64,000 nucleotides of DNA from Thiorhodococcus minor (GTDB lineage Bacteria; Pseudomonadota; Gammaproteobacteria; Chromatiales; Chromatiaceae): assembly GCF_010820565.1 (NCBI RefSeq), contig NZ_JAAIJQ010000009.1, positions 1 to 64,000 of the forward strand. Direction: 5' to 3'. The translations under genes and the position numbers were made by a program. This document shows positions 26,281 through 35,270 of the stretch, in pieces. The notes below the pieces were generated by a model that did no database searches, was not told the DNA's origin, and worked only from the letters and a program-made list of their open reading frames with translations. Position 1 is the stretch's first letter; each line of letters begins with the position of its first letter.

Positions 26281-28410
26281 ATGGACATCCACATGTTAAC
26301 CGCTGATCGCAATGGCGATGTCTTCGCGCCACCTGGGGTGAGGCCGAGAATCTGGGTGGCCGTCGCTATTCTCCTGGCGACCGTCTGTGTGGCGCTTTAC
26401 GGCGCATACGTGCTCACCGAGCGCGAGCGGGCTCGCGACGTCCAGCTCCTGCAGACGCGGATGACTGTGGTCGCGGATAGCCGAGCCGACGCCATTGGGC
26501 GTTGGCTCGAGGGCCAATACGACATTCTGGACGGCCTTGCGGACAATGCGTCGCTGCAAATCTACATCAAAGTCGTGAGTGCGAGCGACGGGGAGGAGCC
26601 CTTAGATCCGGATCCGGCCAACCTGACCTACCTGCGGACGCTGCTCGAGGCGACGGCGAGCCGCTCGGGATTTCAGCCCCGCGTCCGGTCCCCGTCCTTG
26701 CCGGCGAATGTCAGGCCCCTTGGCGATGCCGGCATCGCATTGATCGGTCCGCAAGGCGATGTGATCGTCGCCACCGCGGGCATGCCGCCACTTGAGGGGC
26801 GGATCGCGGCCTTTCTCGATCAGGTCCCGCAAAGCGAGCGCGGGCTGCTGGACCTTTCCATCAAGACGACGGAGACGCCGCAGCTTGGATTCGTCGTCCC
26901 GGTTCTGACGCAGGAGCCAGGCGAGGCCACGTCCAGGGTCATCGCGCGCGTCCTCGGCGTGCGGTCGGTGGGGACTGACTTCTACGACACGCTGGCGCAG
27001 CCGGGGGCGACGGCGCAGACGGCCGAGTCCTACCTGATCCGCCAGAAGGGCGGCAAGGTGGAGTACCTGACGCCACTCAAGGACGGCTCGCGACCGCTCA
27101 CCAAGCGTCTCGCCCTGAATACTGCGAATCTGGTGGACGTGGATGCCTTGTCGAGCCCAGGGCGCTTCCACTCCGGCCGCGACTATGCCGCCAGGGCCGT
27201 CTTCGCGGTGAGTCGCGAGATTCCAGGCACTCCCTGGGCGCTGGTGCACAAGATCGAGCGTGCCGAGGCCCTGGCCGCCACGGACGATCGCCGCAACGCC
27301 CTGATGGCGGGCATGGCGCTGCTCATCGTCACCCTGGCCGCGGCCTTCGTCATCGTCTGGCGCTATGCGACATCGCTGCGGGCGGAGGAGGCCGCGCGGC
27401 AGTACAAGCTCTCCTCGGAGCGCTTCGCCGCACTCTCCGAGCTTCTCGATACCCTCATGGACAGCCAGCCCCTGCCCATCTTCGTCACCACGGCTTCGGG
27501 TGAGATCACTTTCGCCAATCAGCGCATGGCCGATCTCACGCAGGTGCCCAAGGAAGAGCTCCCAGGGCGCTCGCTCCTCGGCATGCTCGGTCAGCAGAAG
27601 GGTGGGCGGTATCTCGAGATCGCGCGTCAGGTGCTCGAGAGCGGGCAGCCCAGGACCGAGCTTTCGCGCTTCAGGCTGGAGGAGGGCGAGGAGCTGGTCT
27701 GGCGCTCCTACCATGCGCGCTTGTCCGCAACGGCCGAGCATCCAGGCGGGGTGCTGACCAGCATTGAGGACCTGACCGACCTGGCGCACGAGCGCGCGCG
27801 TCGAGAGCGCAACACGAGCCAGCTGATCGAGACCCTGGTCGGGCTGGTCGACGAGCGCGACCCGGATTCGGCCCATCAGTCCCGCTATGTCGCCTGGATC
27901 GCGCGAAAGATCGCCCAAGAAGCCGGCTTGGACGCGAGCATGGTCGAAGCGACGGTGCAGGCCGCGCGCTTGGTCAATATCGGCAAGATCCGCGTGCCAA
28001 GATCACTCTTGACCAAGCAGGACCGGCTCACCCAAGACGAGCTGCGGACGGTGCATCAGGCCCTCGACGACGGCCCCGAGATACTCAAGGACATCAGCTT
28101 CGAGGGCCCGGTGCTGGAGACCCTGCGCCAGATCAACGAGCGGGTCGACGGTCGGGGGCGTCCGCTCGGGCTCCAAGGAGACCAGATCCTGCTCAGCGCT
28201 CAGACCGTTGCCCTCGCCAATACCTTCGTCGCCTTGGTGAGTCCGCGCGCCTTCCGCGACGGCAAGACCCTCGAAGAGGCCGAATCCATCTTGCTCGAAG
28301 AGATCGGCCGTCGCTTCGACAAGAGGATTGTCTTCGCCTTCTTGAGCTACCTGGCCAACAAGGGCGGACGAGACGACTGGAGCCGTATGGTGGACGCCGA
28401 GTCGGTCTGA
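26281..28410 (+). CDS. dCache-PAS sensor with a degenerate HD-GYP domain
   Basis: About 709 residues. A TM helix (about 20-40) precedes a large periplasmic dCache-like domain, a second TM follows near residue 350 (ALLIVTLAAAFVIVW), then a PAS domain (PIFVTTASGEITFANQRMAD) and an HD-GYP-like domain. The key metal ligands are lost: the HD pair reads VN (RLVNIGKI), HHE reads INE, the GYP reads GRP (DGRGRPLGL) and the late Asp is Asn (VALANTF). Only the first His (DSAHQSR) and one more remain. It is therefore unlikely to degrade c-di-GMP and may act as a receptor. The start is uncertain; an ATG at 26200 is also in frame. Confidence 0.82.
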   Translation: MDIHMLTADRNGDVFAPPGVRPRIWVAVAILLATVCVALYGAYVLTERERARDVQLLQTRMTVVADSRADAIGRWLEGQYDILDGLADNASLQIYIKVVSASDGEEPLDPDPANLTYLRTLLEATASRSGFQPRVRSPSLPANVRPLGDAGIALIGPQGDVIVATAGMPPLEGRIAAFLDQVPQSERGLLDLSIKTTETPQLGFVVPVLTQEPGEATSRVIARVLGVRSVGTDFYDTLAQPGATAQTAESYLIRQKGGKVEYLTPLKDGSRPLTKRLALNTANLVDVDALSSPGRFHSGRDYAARAVFAVSREIPGTPWALVHKIERAEALAATDDRRNALMAGMALLIVTLAAAFVIVWRYATSLRAEEAARQYKLSSERFAALSELLDTLMDSQPLPIFVTTASGEITFANQRMADLTQVPKEELPGRSLLGMLGQQKGGRYLEIARQVLESGQPRTELSRFRLEEGEELVWRSYHARLSATAEHPGGVLTSIEDLTDLAHERARRERNTSQLIETLVGLVDERDPDSAHQSRYVAWIARKIAQEAGLDASMVEATVQAARLVNIGKIRVPRSLLTKQDRLTQDELRTVHQALDDGPEILKDISFEGPVLETLRQINERVDGRGRPLGLQGDQILLSAQTVALANTFVALVSPRAFRDGKTLEEAESILLEEIGRRFDKRIVFAFLSYLANKGGRDDWSRMVDAESV

Positions 28411-28450
28411 CCGATCCGCTGGCCGCTGATTGCTGGTAGCGCTCCCGAGA

Positions 28451-29650
28451 CTAGCGGCTCCGGGTAATCGGATTGCCACATTGCGTGCAGAAGCGAAGTC
28501 CGGGCTCGAGTGGAGCCCCGCAGCTCGCGCATGTCGGTGGAGAGGCGGCTGTCGCTGGAAGTGCTCGGTCAAGGCTGGCGCCGCACTCGGAGCAGAATTT
28601 CTGTCCTTCTCTAACCATGGTCCCGCAGGCGGGACACTGGCTCGTTGTCGCAGGCGTGGCGCCTGCGGCCGCCGCTTCTTCTGGCACGGGCGGCGACAGC
28701 ATGCCGAAGAGCTCCAGCCAGTATGCGCCGGGCTCAAGCGACCGCAGCCTTGCCTTCGGCATTGGCGCTTCCTCGAACGCGATCACGCAGAGTGGTCCGC
28801 TGCCTCGCAGGGTCAGGCGGTGTGTCGTCGTTTCTTGGCGGTCTTCAAAGGTGACGACTTCGTGGGCAATGGCCGGAACCGGCGTCATCCAGTGGCCGGA
28901 CAGCCGCATGAGGTTGGCGCTGGGGCTCCATTTGCCGTTGCCCTCATCCCTGAGCAGGCCGAGTCCCGCCAGCTCCCGATAGCCGCTCGTTAGCCTGGAT
29001 GCGGAACCTCCGTCCCCAATCTGGAAGGAATGGGGGGCGAGCAGCCTCAACAAGGTCACCAGCCAGCGCCCGTCGGCCTGTGTGTCCTCAACGCTCAGGC
29101 GATACATGACCGTCAGGTGATCGACCGGAAGCAGGAAATCGGCTACGACCTGCCTCTGCATGATGGAGGTCAAGAGCACGAGACGCACGGCATCCGCCGC
29201 CGCCGCCAATGCCATTAGGCCCGCGGGGGTGAGCTCCAGCGTCGGGATGTCGGGGAAGGGCGCGCTATCGACATCCAGGGCGATGCAGTCTTCGAGCGCG
29301 ATCTCCTTGGTCGTCCACGGAAAGGATAGCCTGTAGCCATCCTCGGCGGGGGCGATGGCCGTCAGCCTGTCGGGCGCGGCAGACGAGGCCGCATAGAAGG
29401 GCGCGCTGATGCGATCGGCCGTGGCCGTCGCGCTATTGATGAGCAGGTAGGGGTGGCACAGCGCCTCCAGCGCCGCTCTCCAGCTCTGGTCCAGCCAGCC
29501 ACGTCCGCGCATGTCGGCCTGCAGGGCCGAATCCGGAAAGGCGGCGGGCAAGTCGCGCAAGGGCGACCCAATGCCCGGAGCCAGGCCCTGGGCGATCAGC
29601 AGCTGGGCCAGGTCCGATCGAGAGAGTGCTTGTTCGGTTCGCCGGGTCAT
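28451..29650 (-). CDS. Unknown protein with two C-terminal zinc ribbons (operon gene 4)
   Basis: About 399 residues, no signal peptide or TM helix. The first 330 residues form an unrecognised alpha/beta region with hydrophobic helices (LELTPAGLMALAAAADAVRL). The C-terminus has two zinc ribbons: C-x2-C (CPACG) with C-x2-C (CSECG), then CASCG with CTQCG, a double zinc ribbon. AAGGTGAG precedes the ATG at 29650; an earlier in-frame start at 29839 overlaps the end of the upstream gene. It is the last gene of the four-gene operon. It may act as a chaperone or immunity-like partner of the large membrane protein, purely by context. Confidence 0.7.
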   Translation of the reverse strand: MTRRTEQALSRSDLAQLLIAQGLAPGIGSPLRDLPAAFPDSALQADMRGRGWLDQSWRAALEALCHPYLLINSATATADRISAPFYAASSAAPDRLTAIAPAEDGYRLSFPWTTKEIALEDCIALDVDSAPFPDIPTLELTPAGLMALAAAADAVRLVLLTSIMQRQVVADFLLPVDHLTVMYRLSVEDTQADGRWLVTLLRLLAPHSFQIGDGGSASRLTSGYRELAGLGLLRDEGNGKWSPSANLMRLSGHWMTPVPAIAHEVVTFEDRQETTTHRLTLRGSGPLCVIAFEEAPMPKARLRSLEPGAYWLELFGMLSPPVPEEAAAAGATPATTSQCPACGTMVREGQKFCSECGASLDRALPATAASPPTCASCGAPLEPGLRFCTQCGNPITRSR

Positions 29651-29723
29651 TTTGGTCTCACCTTCGATTGCCGCGTTTGCCGATGCGCCTCGAGCCTCCT
29701 CAATGAAAACGGCGATTCTATGT

Positions 29724-32700
29724 TCATTCGGCCTTTGTCTTGCCTGGCCCAACGAGGTAGGAATTCCGCCAGTCGACGGCTTCATTGAACTCCTTGTACG
29801 ACAAGATGAAGTCCTTGTTGGGAACTGCAGGATCGACAACTCGAAACTCTAATCCGGACGACCCCTGCCTTACTTCCGTGCACACAACGGCGTGAGGCCT
29901 CCCGGTAATCGCGCCCGAAGAGCTGCAGACGATCGGTTCTCCAGCATTTACCCTTGCGACTACCTCCGAGACGCCGAGATCACTCGCCCGAATTGGAGTA
30001 CTTCCCAGGGATTCAATTGCCCCCGGAAGATTGCTCGGACTGAGTCCACCCTTTTGCCCCAGGAGATTCCTTGCTTTTAGGACATCCTCGACTTCGGTGT
30101 AGCTGCGCCCAGTTGCATTTGCCAACGATGCCCTCGCACAGTCTCCTCTAGAGTACTGTCCATGTCGTAACCCGCCCTTTGGGTCTTCTGCCCGATGCGC
30201 CCACGGGTGCGATGGGTCCAGTTCGGTCACATGGTAGATGCCGTCGCTATCCGAATCGCCCTCGGAGATTCGCTCTCCTTCTCGGAGTGTCGCTGCTGCT
30301 TCAGGAGCATCGTTTGGTGAGCCTTCGCTTCGCGTCGGCGTCTCTTGACCCGCACGCGATCCACTCACTTGGTCCGTCGGCTCATCGTCCGTGCTCGGCC
30401 GTGTTGCACCTCCTTCATTGCTCGCGGCCGAGCGCCGCAGACCGACGCTCTCATCCGCAGTGGTGGTTGAGCGCTGCGGCGATGTGCCCTCATCGGGCGT
30501 GCCGGGCTGGCCGCCTCCGTCATTGCCTGTCGACGGCCGCACTGCGCTGTCATCATCGCTGCTCAAACCGCGTGAGCCGGCGCGCAAGGTCGGGTCGTCG
30601 CCTGCGGGGATGCGCGGCAGTCCCGACTCATCGACGGCAGCCGAGCGTACCGAGAGATCGTCGTCGCTGCCAAGGCCACGTGAGCCGGCCCGCAGAGCCG
30701 GGTCGTCACCAGCGTCGATCCGCGGCGTATTGCTTGGGCCGAAGAGGCTCCCGCCGTTACGCTGCTCGACATTCTGCAGATGCTCGAAAAGGGCGCCGGT
30801 CGCGGCGCCCTGGACGCCGGCGTAGAACATGTCCTCCGCATTGCCGCCGCGCCAGCCTGCCTGTGCCGCATCGGTCAGGCCGCTGGTGAAGGCATTCCAG
30901 GCGACATCGCCCTGGCGCGTTGCGCCGAGATGGCCGCCAATCCAACGGAAGGTTGCACCGGTTGCGGCCTCCTTGATGGCCCCTTCCGCACCCTTGTCGC
31001 GGTATTGAATCGCATCGTAGACGAAGCTCGACACGGCGCCTCGCGTCCAGGGGGTAACCCTGCTTTCGAGAATGGCAGCGGCCTTTTTCCCGGTCTCGAC
31101 GATCTTGATGGCGACATTCTCTCGGTGCTGCGCATCGATGGCCTCATGGTCGGCCTTGGCGCCGGCGGATTCAGTCTGGCCAGTGCGAATGTCATTTACG
31201 GCATGGTTGAGCCGGCGCAGGGTATCGAGATCCTCATCGGTGATGCTGTCGGGGTCGACGCCATGGCCGCGGTAGCCGATGCGATCGAGAATGCGGTCGA
31301 GCGCCGCCTGCTGCTCTAACGTCAGATGGTGGCGCCTGTCGTCCAGATAGTCGCCGCGCTGATAGTACTCATCCAGCGGCGTGCGTGGCTCATTCGGGGG
31401 CGGCGCATGCTCGTCCGGCACCCATTGCGGTGTGTTGCTACTGTCGTCGCGCCTCCAGCCTCGAACCCAGCGCTGGCTGTCGTCGTCCCATTTGAAGCCT
31501 TGCCGAGTCATCTTCTCGGCATAGAGATCGTCCTTGGGCCTGAAGCTGTTGGTGTCGGGATCCCAGGCGAGATTGTTCGGGTCAGGGTTGTTGCGCAGCG
31601 ACCATTCGGGCACGAAATAGCCGCCGTCGCCGCTGTCTCGGTCGTCCTCTTGCGGCCGAGCTCGATCCTGTCCGTCGTCGGATTGACCGTCTATATCGTC
31701 CGCTTGGCTAGGCTCAGGGCTACGGTCGCGCGACGAGGAATTGCCAGCTTCGTTGCTACCGGCCCTGACGTCATCGCTGCTAATGATGACGAGATTGCCG
31801 TCCGGTCCGGTCGCGAGGCCAAGCAGTGGACTGTCGCTACCTGCGCTATGCGGCGCGCTCATCCAGTCGAGGTATTTGTCCGTCGGATTGCCCTGCGCAT
31901 CGTAATAGCCGTTGCGGATCATCCAATCGCGGGCCGCGTCGCCATCGAGCAGGCGGGTATTGGCGCCGCCGCCGGGCGCGTCGTCGAAATCGATGCCGAG
32001 GTCCGTGCCGAGCCGGTTCAACACCTGCGCAAGCGCGGCTCCGAGTCCAGCCGCGACGCCGGCGGGCAGGCCGTTCATCAGGGCCGTGATCGATCCGCCC
32101 TTCTGCAGATAGATCAGGATGTTCTCGGGTGTCATCGGCCTGGTGCCCATGTACTCGGGCCAACCGCCATCATGGGCCAAGGCGATCGGGGACAAGTCGG
32201 GCAGGAAGGAGACCACCACCGCTGCCGCGATCAGCAGCAGGAGTATGCCGAGGCCGCCGAGTCTGCGATGCTGCAAATAGGCGAATGCCAGGGCGCCAGC
32301 GAGGAGCAAGAGACCGAGTGTGACGCCATCCGGCGTCACGAGCGAATTGAGCATGAAGCCGAGCGCGCCGGCCAGCATGGCGACATAGCCGATTGCCATC
32401 CCGTGCTGCCGCAGGGTTTGGCCGCGGAGCAGACTGAAGGCCGAATTCCAGGCCGAGCGCGCCAGCAGCGCCACTACCGAGCCGCCGCGCGCGGCGATTA
32501 GCGCGCTCGCGCCCAAGGCCAGCGATAGGTTGGCGGAGCCGTTGACGAGCGCGCCGATCACCAGGCTGAGACCCACGGACGCCGCGACTACGGCATAGGC
32601 GTCGTGTTTCTCGCGTCGGACATAGGCGAGGATCGCCTTCACCCGCTGTCTGAAGCCGATGCGCTTCCCCTTGCGGCTGAAGACCCGCCCGAGCCCCCAG

Positions 32701-33149
32701 ACGAGGAGGGCCGACGCCGTCATCCAGAGGACGAAGTTGGAGACGGGGCTGTTGATCATCAGGAAGTCGCTGACGAGGGACGACTTCTGAAAGCCGCCGT
32801 TGATGACGATCAGCAGGTAGGCGTGCAGGAGAAAGCCTGCGAGCCCGAAGAGGATGGTCAAGGGGAGCCGTCTGAAGAAGGTGGTCAGCGCCTTCCCCAA
32901 GATCAGAGTCAGCAAGGCGAAGAAGCCGTCGGGCAGGCGCGCGGGCCCCTTGCCAACGCCTGCCTGTTTCCCACCTTGCGCCGTGGCGACGATGCGGCCG
33001 CTCGCCGGATCGATGCGGGTCTCTCTGCCGTCCTTGTCAGTAAAGCCGAGCGCGGCAACCTTGGCGTCAAATTCCTCGGCGGAGAGCACGCCCTGCTTCT
33101 GTGCTGCGCGCAGCGCAAGATAATTCTGCAGCAAGTCTTCATGTGCCAT
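29724..33149 (-). CDS. Large multi-TM protein with a C-terminal papain-like domain (operon gene 3)
   Basis: 1141 residues. Residues 1-35 look like a short SHOCT-like oligomerisation motif (EEFDAKVAALGF). Seven or so TM helices span about 75-320. A long acidic, Ser/Asp-rich, likely disordered region follows (450-980), holding two tandem copies of a repeat with RAGSRGL and SSDDD-like ends (about 795-860). The C-terminus (about 985-1135) is a compact papain-like or C39-like domain with a possible triad of C1004 (RGDCARASL), H1086 (RPHAVVCTEV) and D1106 (VVDPAVPNKD). This plan, an anchor plus linker plus toxin-like enzyme, is that of polymorphic toxins. GGGAGAG precedes the ATG, which overlaps the propeller gene by 11 bp. 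Confidence 0.75.
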   Translation of the reverse strand: MAHEDLLQNYLALRAAQKQGVLSAEEFDAKVAALGFTDKDGRETRIDPASGRIVATAQGGKQAGVGKGPARLPDGFFALLTLILGKALTTFFRRLPLTILFGLAGFLLHAYLLIVINGGFQKSSLVSDFLMINSPVSNFVLWMTASALLVWGLGRVFSRKGKRIGFRQRVKAILAYVRREKHDAYAVVAASVGLSLVIGALVNGSANLSLALGASALIAARGGSVVALLARSAWNSAFSLLRGQTLRQHGMAIGYVAMLAGALGFMLNSLVTPDGVTLGLLLLAGALAFAYLQHRRLGGLGILLLLIAAAVVVSFLPDLSPIALAHDGGWPEYMGTRPMTPENILIYLQKGGSITALMNGLPAGVAAGLGAALAQVLNRLGTDLGIDFDDAPGGGANTRLLDGDAARDWMIRNGYYDAQGNPTDKYLDWMSAPHSAGSDSPLLGLATGPDGNLVIISSDDVRAGSNEAGNSSSRDRSPEPSQADDIDGQSDDGQDRARPQEDDRDSGDGGYFVPEWSLRNNPDPNNLAWDPDTNSFRPKDDLYAEKMTRQGFKWDDDSQRWVRGWRRDDSSNTPQWVPDEHAPPPNEPRTPLDEYYQRGDYLDDRRHHLTLEQQAALDRILDRIGYRGHGVDPDSITDEDLDTLRRLNHAVNDIRTGQTESAGAKADHEAIDAQHRENVAIKIVETGKKAAAILESRVTPWTRGAVSSFVYDAIQYRDKGAEGAIKEAATGATFRWIGGHLGATRQGDVAWNAFTSGLTDAAQAGWRGGNAEDMFYAGVQGAATGALFEHLQNVEQRNGGSLFGPSNTPRIDAGDDPALRAGSRGLGSDDDLSVRSAAVDESGLPRIPAGDDPTLRAGSRGLSSDDDSAVRPSTGNDGGGQPGTPDEGTSPQRSTTTADESVGLRRSAASNEGGATRPSTDDEPTDQVSGSRAGQETPTRSEGSPNDAPEAAATLREGERISEGDSDSDGIYHVTELDPSHPWAHRAEDPKGGLRHGQYSRGDCARASLANATGRSYTEVEDVLKARNLLGQKGGLSPSNLPGAIESLGSTPIRASDLGVSEVVARVNAGEPIVCSSSGAITGRPHAVVCTEVRQGSSGLEFRVVDPAVPNKDFILSYKEFNEAVDWRNSYLVGPGKTKAE

Positions 33150-34185
33150 GGCGCTCTCCCGAATGCTGGCCGAGCAAGCGCTCGACAGCGCCTGGAGTCA
33201 GGCGCAAGGCACCCCTCAGCGTTCCGAGCCAGAGATTTCCCGCGCGGTCTTCCTCGATGACGGTGACCTCGGCGTCCGGCAGGCCGTCGTCGACGGTGAG
33301 GGTGCGGACGGTGCGACCCTGGTCGCGAAGCGTCAGGCCGTCATATTCATGCCCGACCCAAAGACGGCCTTTGCGACCACGGTAGAGGCTGCGGACCTTG
33401 GGGCCAGCCAGCTGCTCCAGCGGCAGGCTGTCGCCGATGCGCCAGCGCGCTGCGTCGCGGACGAATCTCACCGCGCCGCCCTTGTTGTAGAAGCCCTGAC
33501 CGCTCCAGACCGAGCCGTCTCGCTCCAAGAAGAAGCAGGTCACCTGTGGGTGCTGGAGACCATCGGCAACCGACCAAGACCGAAAGTGGCCGTCTTTGAG
33601 GCGTAAGACGCCTTGTTGCGCCGTGCCTATCCAAAGGCCGCCTTCCAGATCGAAGAGCAAGGCTGTCACCAGGGTGTCTGGCCGAGGCAAGGGGACGGGA
33701 ATCAGCGCGTCCGCGTCGACCCGGAACAAGCCTGCGTCGCCACCCGCCCAGAGTCGGCCATTGCGATCGAGCGCGAGGGCTCGCATGGCTCCGGGCGCCT
33801 TGCCATCAGCGCGCGGTAGCGCGGTCTCGCTATCCTTCGTCAATCGGGAAACGCCGCTTTCGCGCGCGACCCAGGTGTGGCCCATGGGATCCTTGACGAT
33901 CGCACGCAGGAAGGGATCGATCCTGCGCTCTCCCATGAAGCGGTGCTGCTCGTTGCCATCCGGTGAAAGGGCCACCAGGCCTTGAATTGCGGCGACCATG
34001 GTAATGTCCCCATCGAAAAGGATGTCTTGCACCTGGAGATCGGCGGCATGAAGCGTCCAGCCTTGGGGCAGGGCAGGGGGGCGGGTCTCCGATGACAGGC
34101 TCAGGAGGAGAAAAAGGCTGAGTACGGCGATCGCAGCCGAGATTGAGCCGACTGCCGCGAAGCGCCTCTCGAGCTTGCCGGACAT
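33139..34185 (-). CDS. Membrane-anchored beta-propeller protein (operon gene 2)
   Basis: 348 residues. An N-terminal TM anchor (about 12-30, SAAIAVLSLFLLLSL) is followed by a set of two-component-regulator propeller repeats. These have the pattern LWVGxxxGLxRL: RLWAGGDAGLFRV, GLWIGTAQQGVLRL, RLWVGHEYDGLTL and NLWLGTLRGALRL. Such propellers form the periplasmic sensor part of hybrid histidine kinases; here the kinase is missing. GAGAAG precedes the ATG at 34185. It lies 13 bp after gene 1 and overlaps gene 3. It is likely the ligand- or partner-sensing part of the operon's product. Confidence 0.78.
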   Translation of the reverse strand: MSGKLERRFAAVGSISAAIAVLSLFLLLSLSSETRPPALPQGWTLHAADLQVQDILFDGDITMVAAIQGLVALSPDGNEQHRFMGERRIDPFLRAIVKDPMGHTWVARESGVSRLTKDSETALPRADGKAPGAMRALALDRNGRLWAGGDAGLFRVDADALIPVPLPRPDTLVTALLFDLEGGLWIGTAQQGVLRLKDGHFRSWSVADGLQHPQVTCFFLERDGSVWSGQGFYNKGGAVRFVRDAARWRIGDSLPLEQLAGPKVRSLYRGRKGRLWVGHEYDGLTLRDQGRTVRTLTVDDGLPDAEVTVIEEDRAGNLWLGTLRGALRLTPGAVERLLGQHSGERHGT

Positions 34186-34198
34186 CTCGTTACTTCTC

Positions 34199-35065
34199 TC
34201 AAACGTCGATGACGAAGACGCTCGCCAAGAGGCCGATGAAGGCGGCAATGGCCCAACCGAGTGCCCCGAGCAGTTTCCGACGACGTGGAATCTCGCGCGC
34301 ATCCCGCTCTTTCGTCGGCGTCAACGACGCCGCCAACAGAAGGGAGACCGCACCGAGAATGGGTGCTGCGAAGAGGATGAAGAGCGCGATCTCATCGTCG
34401 CTGGTCAGGCTGCCGCTGACGAAAGACCCAATGGGCACGGACAAGGCGAGAGCCCAGCCCACGAGCCACAAGAAGAGTCCGCCGACGGATGCGCGGCTTA
34501 AGCCAACGCGCTTTTCCGGAAAGACCTTGGTGAAGATGATTCCTGCGACGAAACCGCCGATCAGCCCGGCGAGGGCGAAAGCGGTCGTTGCGCCGGGGAG
34601 CGTATAGCCCCAATCCTGGATCGGGGCATAGAGTGCGTAGAAATCAGGGTGGCGCAGGCGTTGATCTGCCCAGTAGAGGGCTGGGAAGATCCCCACGGGC
34701 ATCCATCCGAGGAGCCAGACGAGGCCCCAGTGCATTCCGGACAGCAGCTCCCTGCCGCCCAGGGTGTACCAACGCCCCCTGCGCTGTCTAGCCTGGCTGG
34801 GCCGGTCGATTTCCTCCGCAGCGACGAAGGGAGACTCGGTTGGCGCGGCGTGAGGCCGATCGGGCGCTTGCCTGCCGCCTTCGCGTGGCGCGGATCTGAA
34901 TGGCTCTGGCTGGGGTGCCGCCCTCGGTGCTTGGCGGTCTGTTGGCGTCTCGGCGGGGGACGGCGGCCTCGTATCGGACGCATGCCACCCGCATTGTCCG
35001 CAGAAGCGATGCCCCGGCTTTATCGCCGCACCGCATTGACCGCAAAATCTGGCTGCTCGTGACAT
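34199..35065 (-). CDS. Double zinc-ribbon membrane protein (operon gene 1)
   Basis: 288 residues. Residues 8-26 carry two CGQCG knuckles (FCGQCGAAIKPGHRFCGQCG), a double zinc ribbon. A Pro-rich linker (about 30-90) leads to a membrane region with about five TM helices (from about residue 110 to the end), starting GMHWGLVWLLGWMPVGIFPA. AGGGAGA precedes the ATG at 35065. As the first gene of the operon it probably sits at the inner membrane with its ribbon in the cytoplasm. Zinc ribbons in genes 1 and 4 may bring the proteins together. No family function is known to me. Confidence 0.75.
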   Translation of the reverse strand: MSRAARFCGQCGAAIKPGHRFCGQCGWHASDTRPPSPAETPTDRQAPRAAPQPEPFRSAPREGGRQAPDRPHAAPTESPFVAAEEIDRPSQARQRRGRWYTLGGRELLSGMHWGLVWLLGWMPVGIFPALYWADQRLRHPDFYALYAPIQDWGYTLPGATTAFALAGLIGGFVAGIIFTKVFPEKRVGLSRASVGGLFLWLVGWALALSVPIGSFVSGSLTSDDEIALFILFAAPILGAVSLLLAASLTPTKERDAREIPRRRKLLGALGWAIAAFIGLLASVFVIDV

Positions 35066-35149
35066 CAGAACATCTCCCTCTTCGACGGCTTCCCGCCGGC
35101 GCCATCATTGATCCGCATCAGAGCAAGGGGCGGCGATGCCCTGGCGGTC

Positions 35150-35166
35150 CAATGATATAAATATAG
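35150..35166. promoter_or_regulatory. AT-rich divergent promoter region
   Basis: TATAAATATA at 35156-35165 sits between the divergent operon gene 1 and the solute-binding-protein gene in an otherwise GC-rich spacer. A -10 can be read on either strand. No clear -35 box is visible. Confidence 0.3.
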
Positions 35167-35270
35167 TCCAGCGGGGCTTCACATCGAACGCAGGAGCCCC
35201 GAGAGGATGCCGGGCTGCCATGGCCTGAGGCGCCTGCAGTCCGGATCTGCGGACCAAGGGGGATGGGAGC

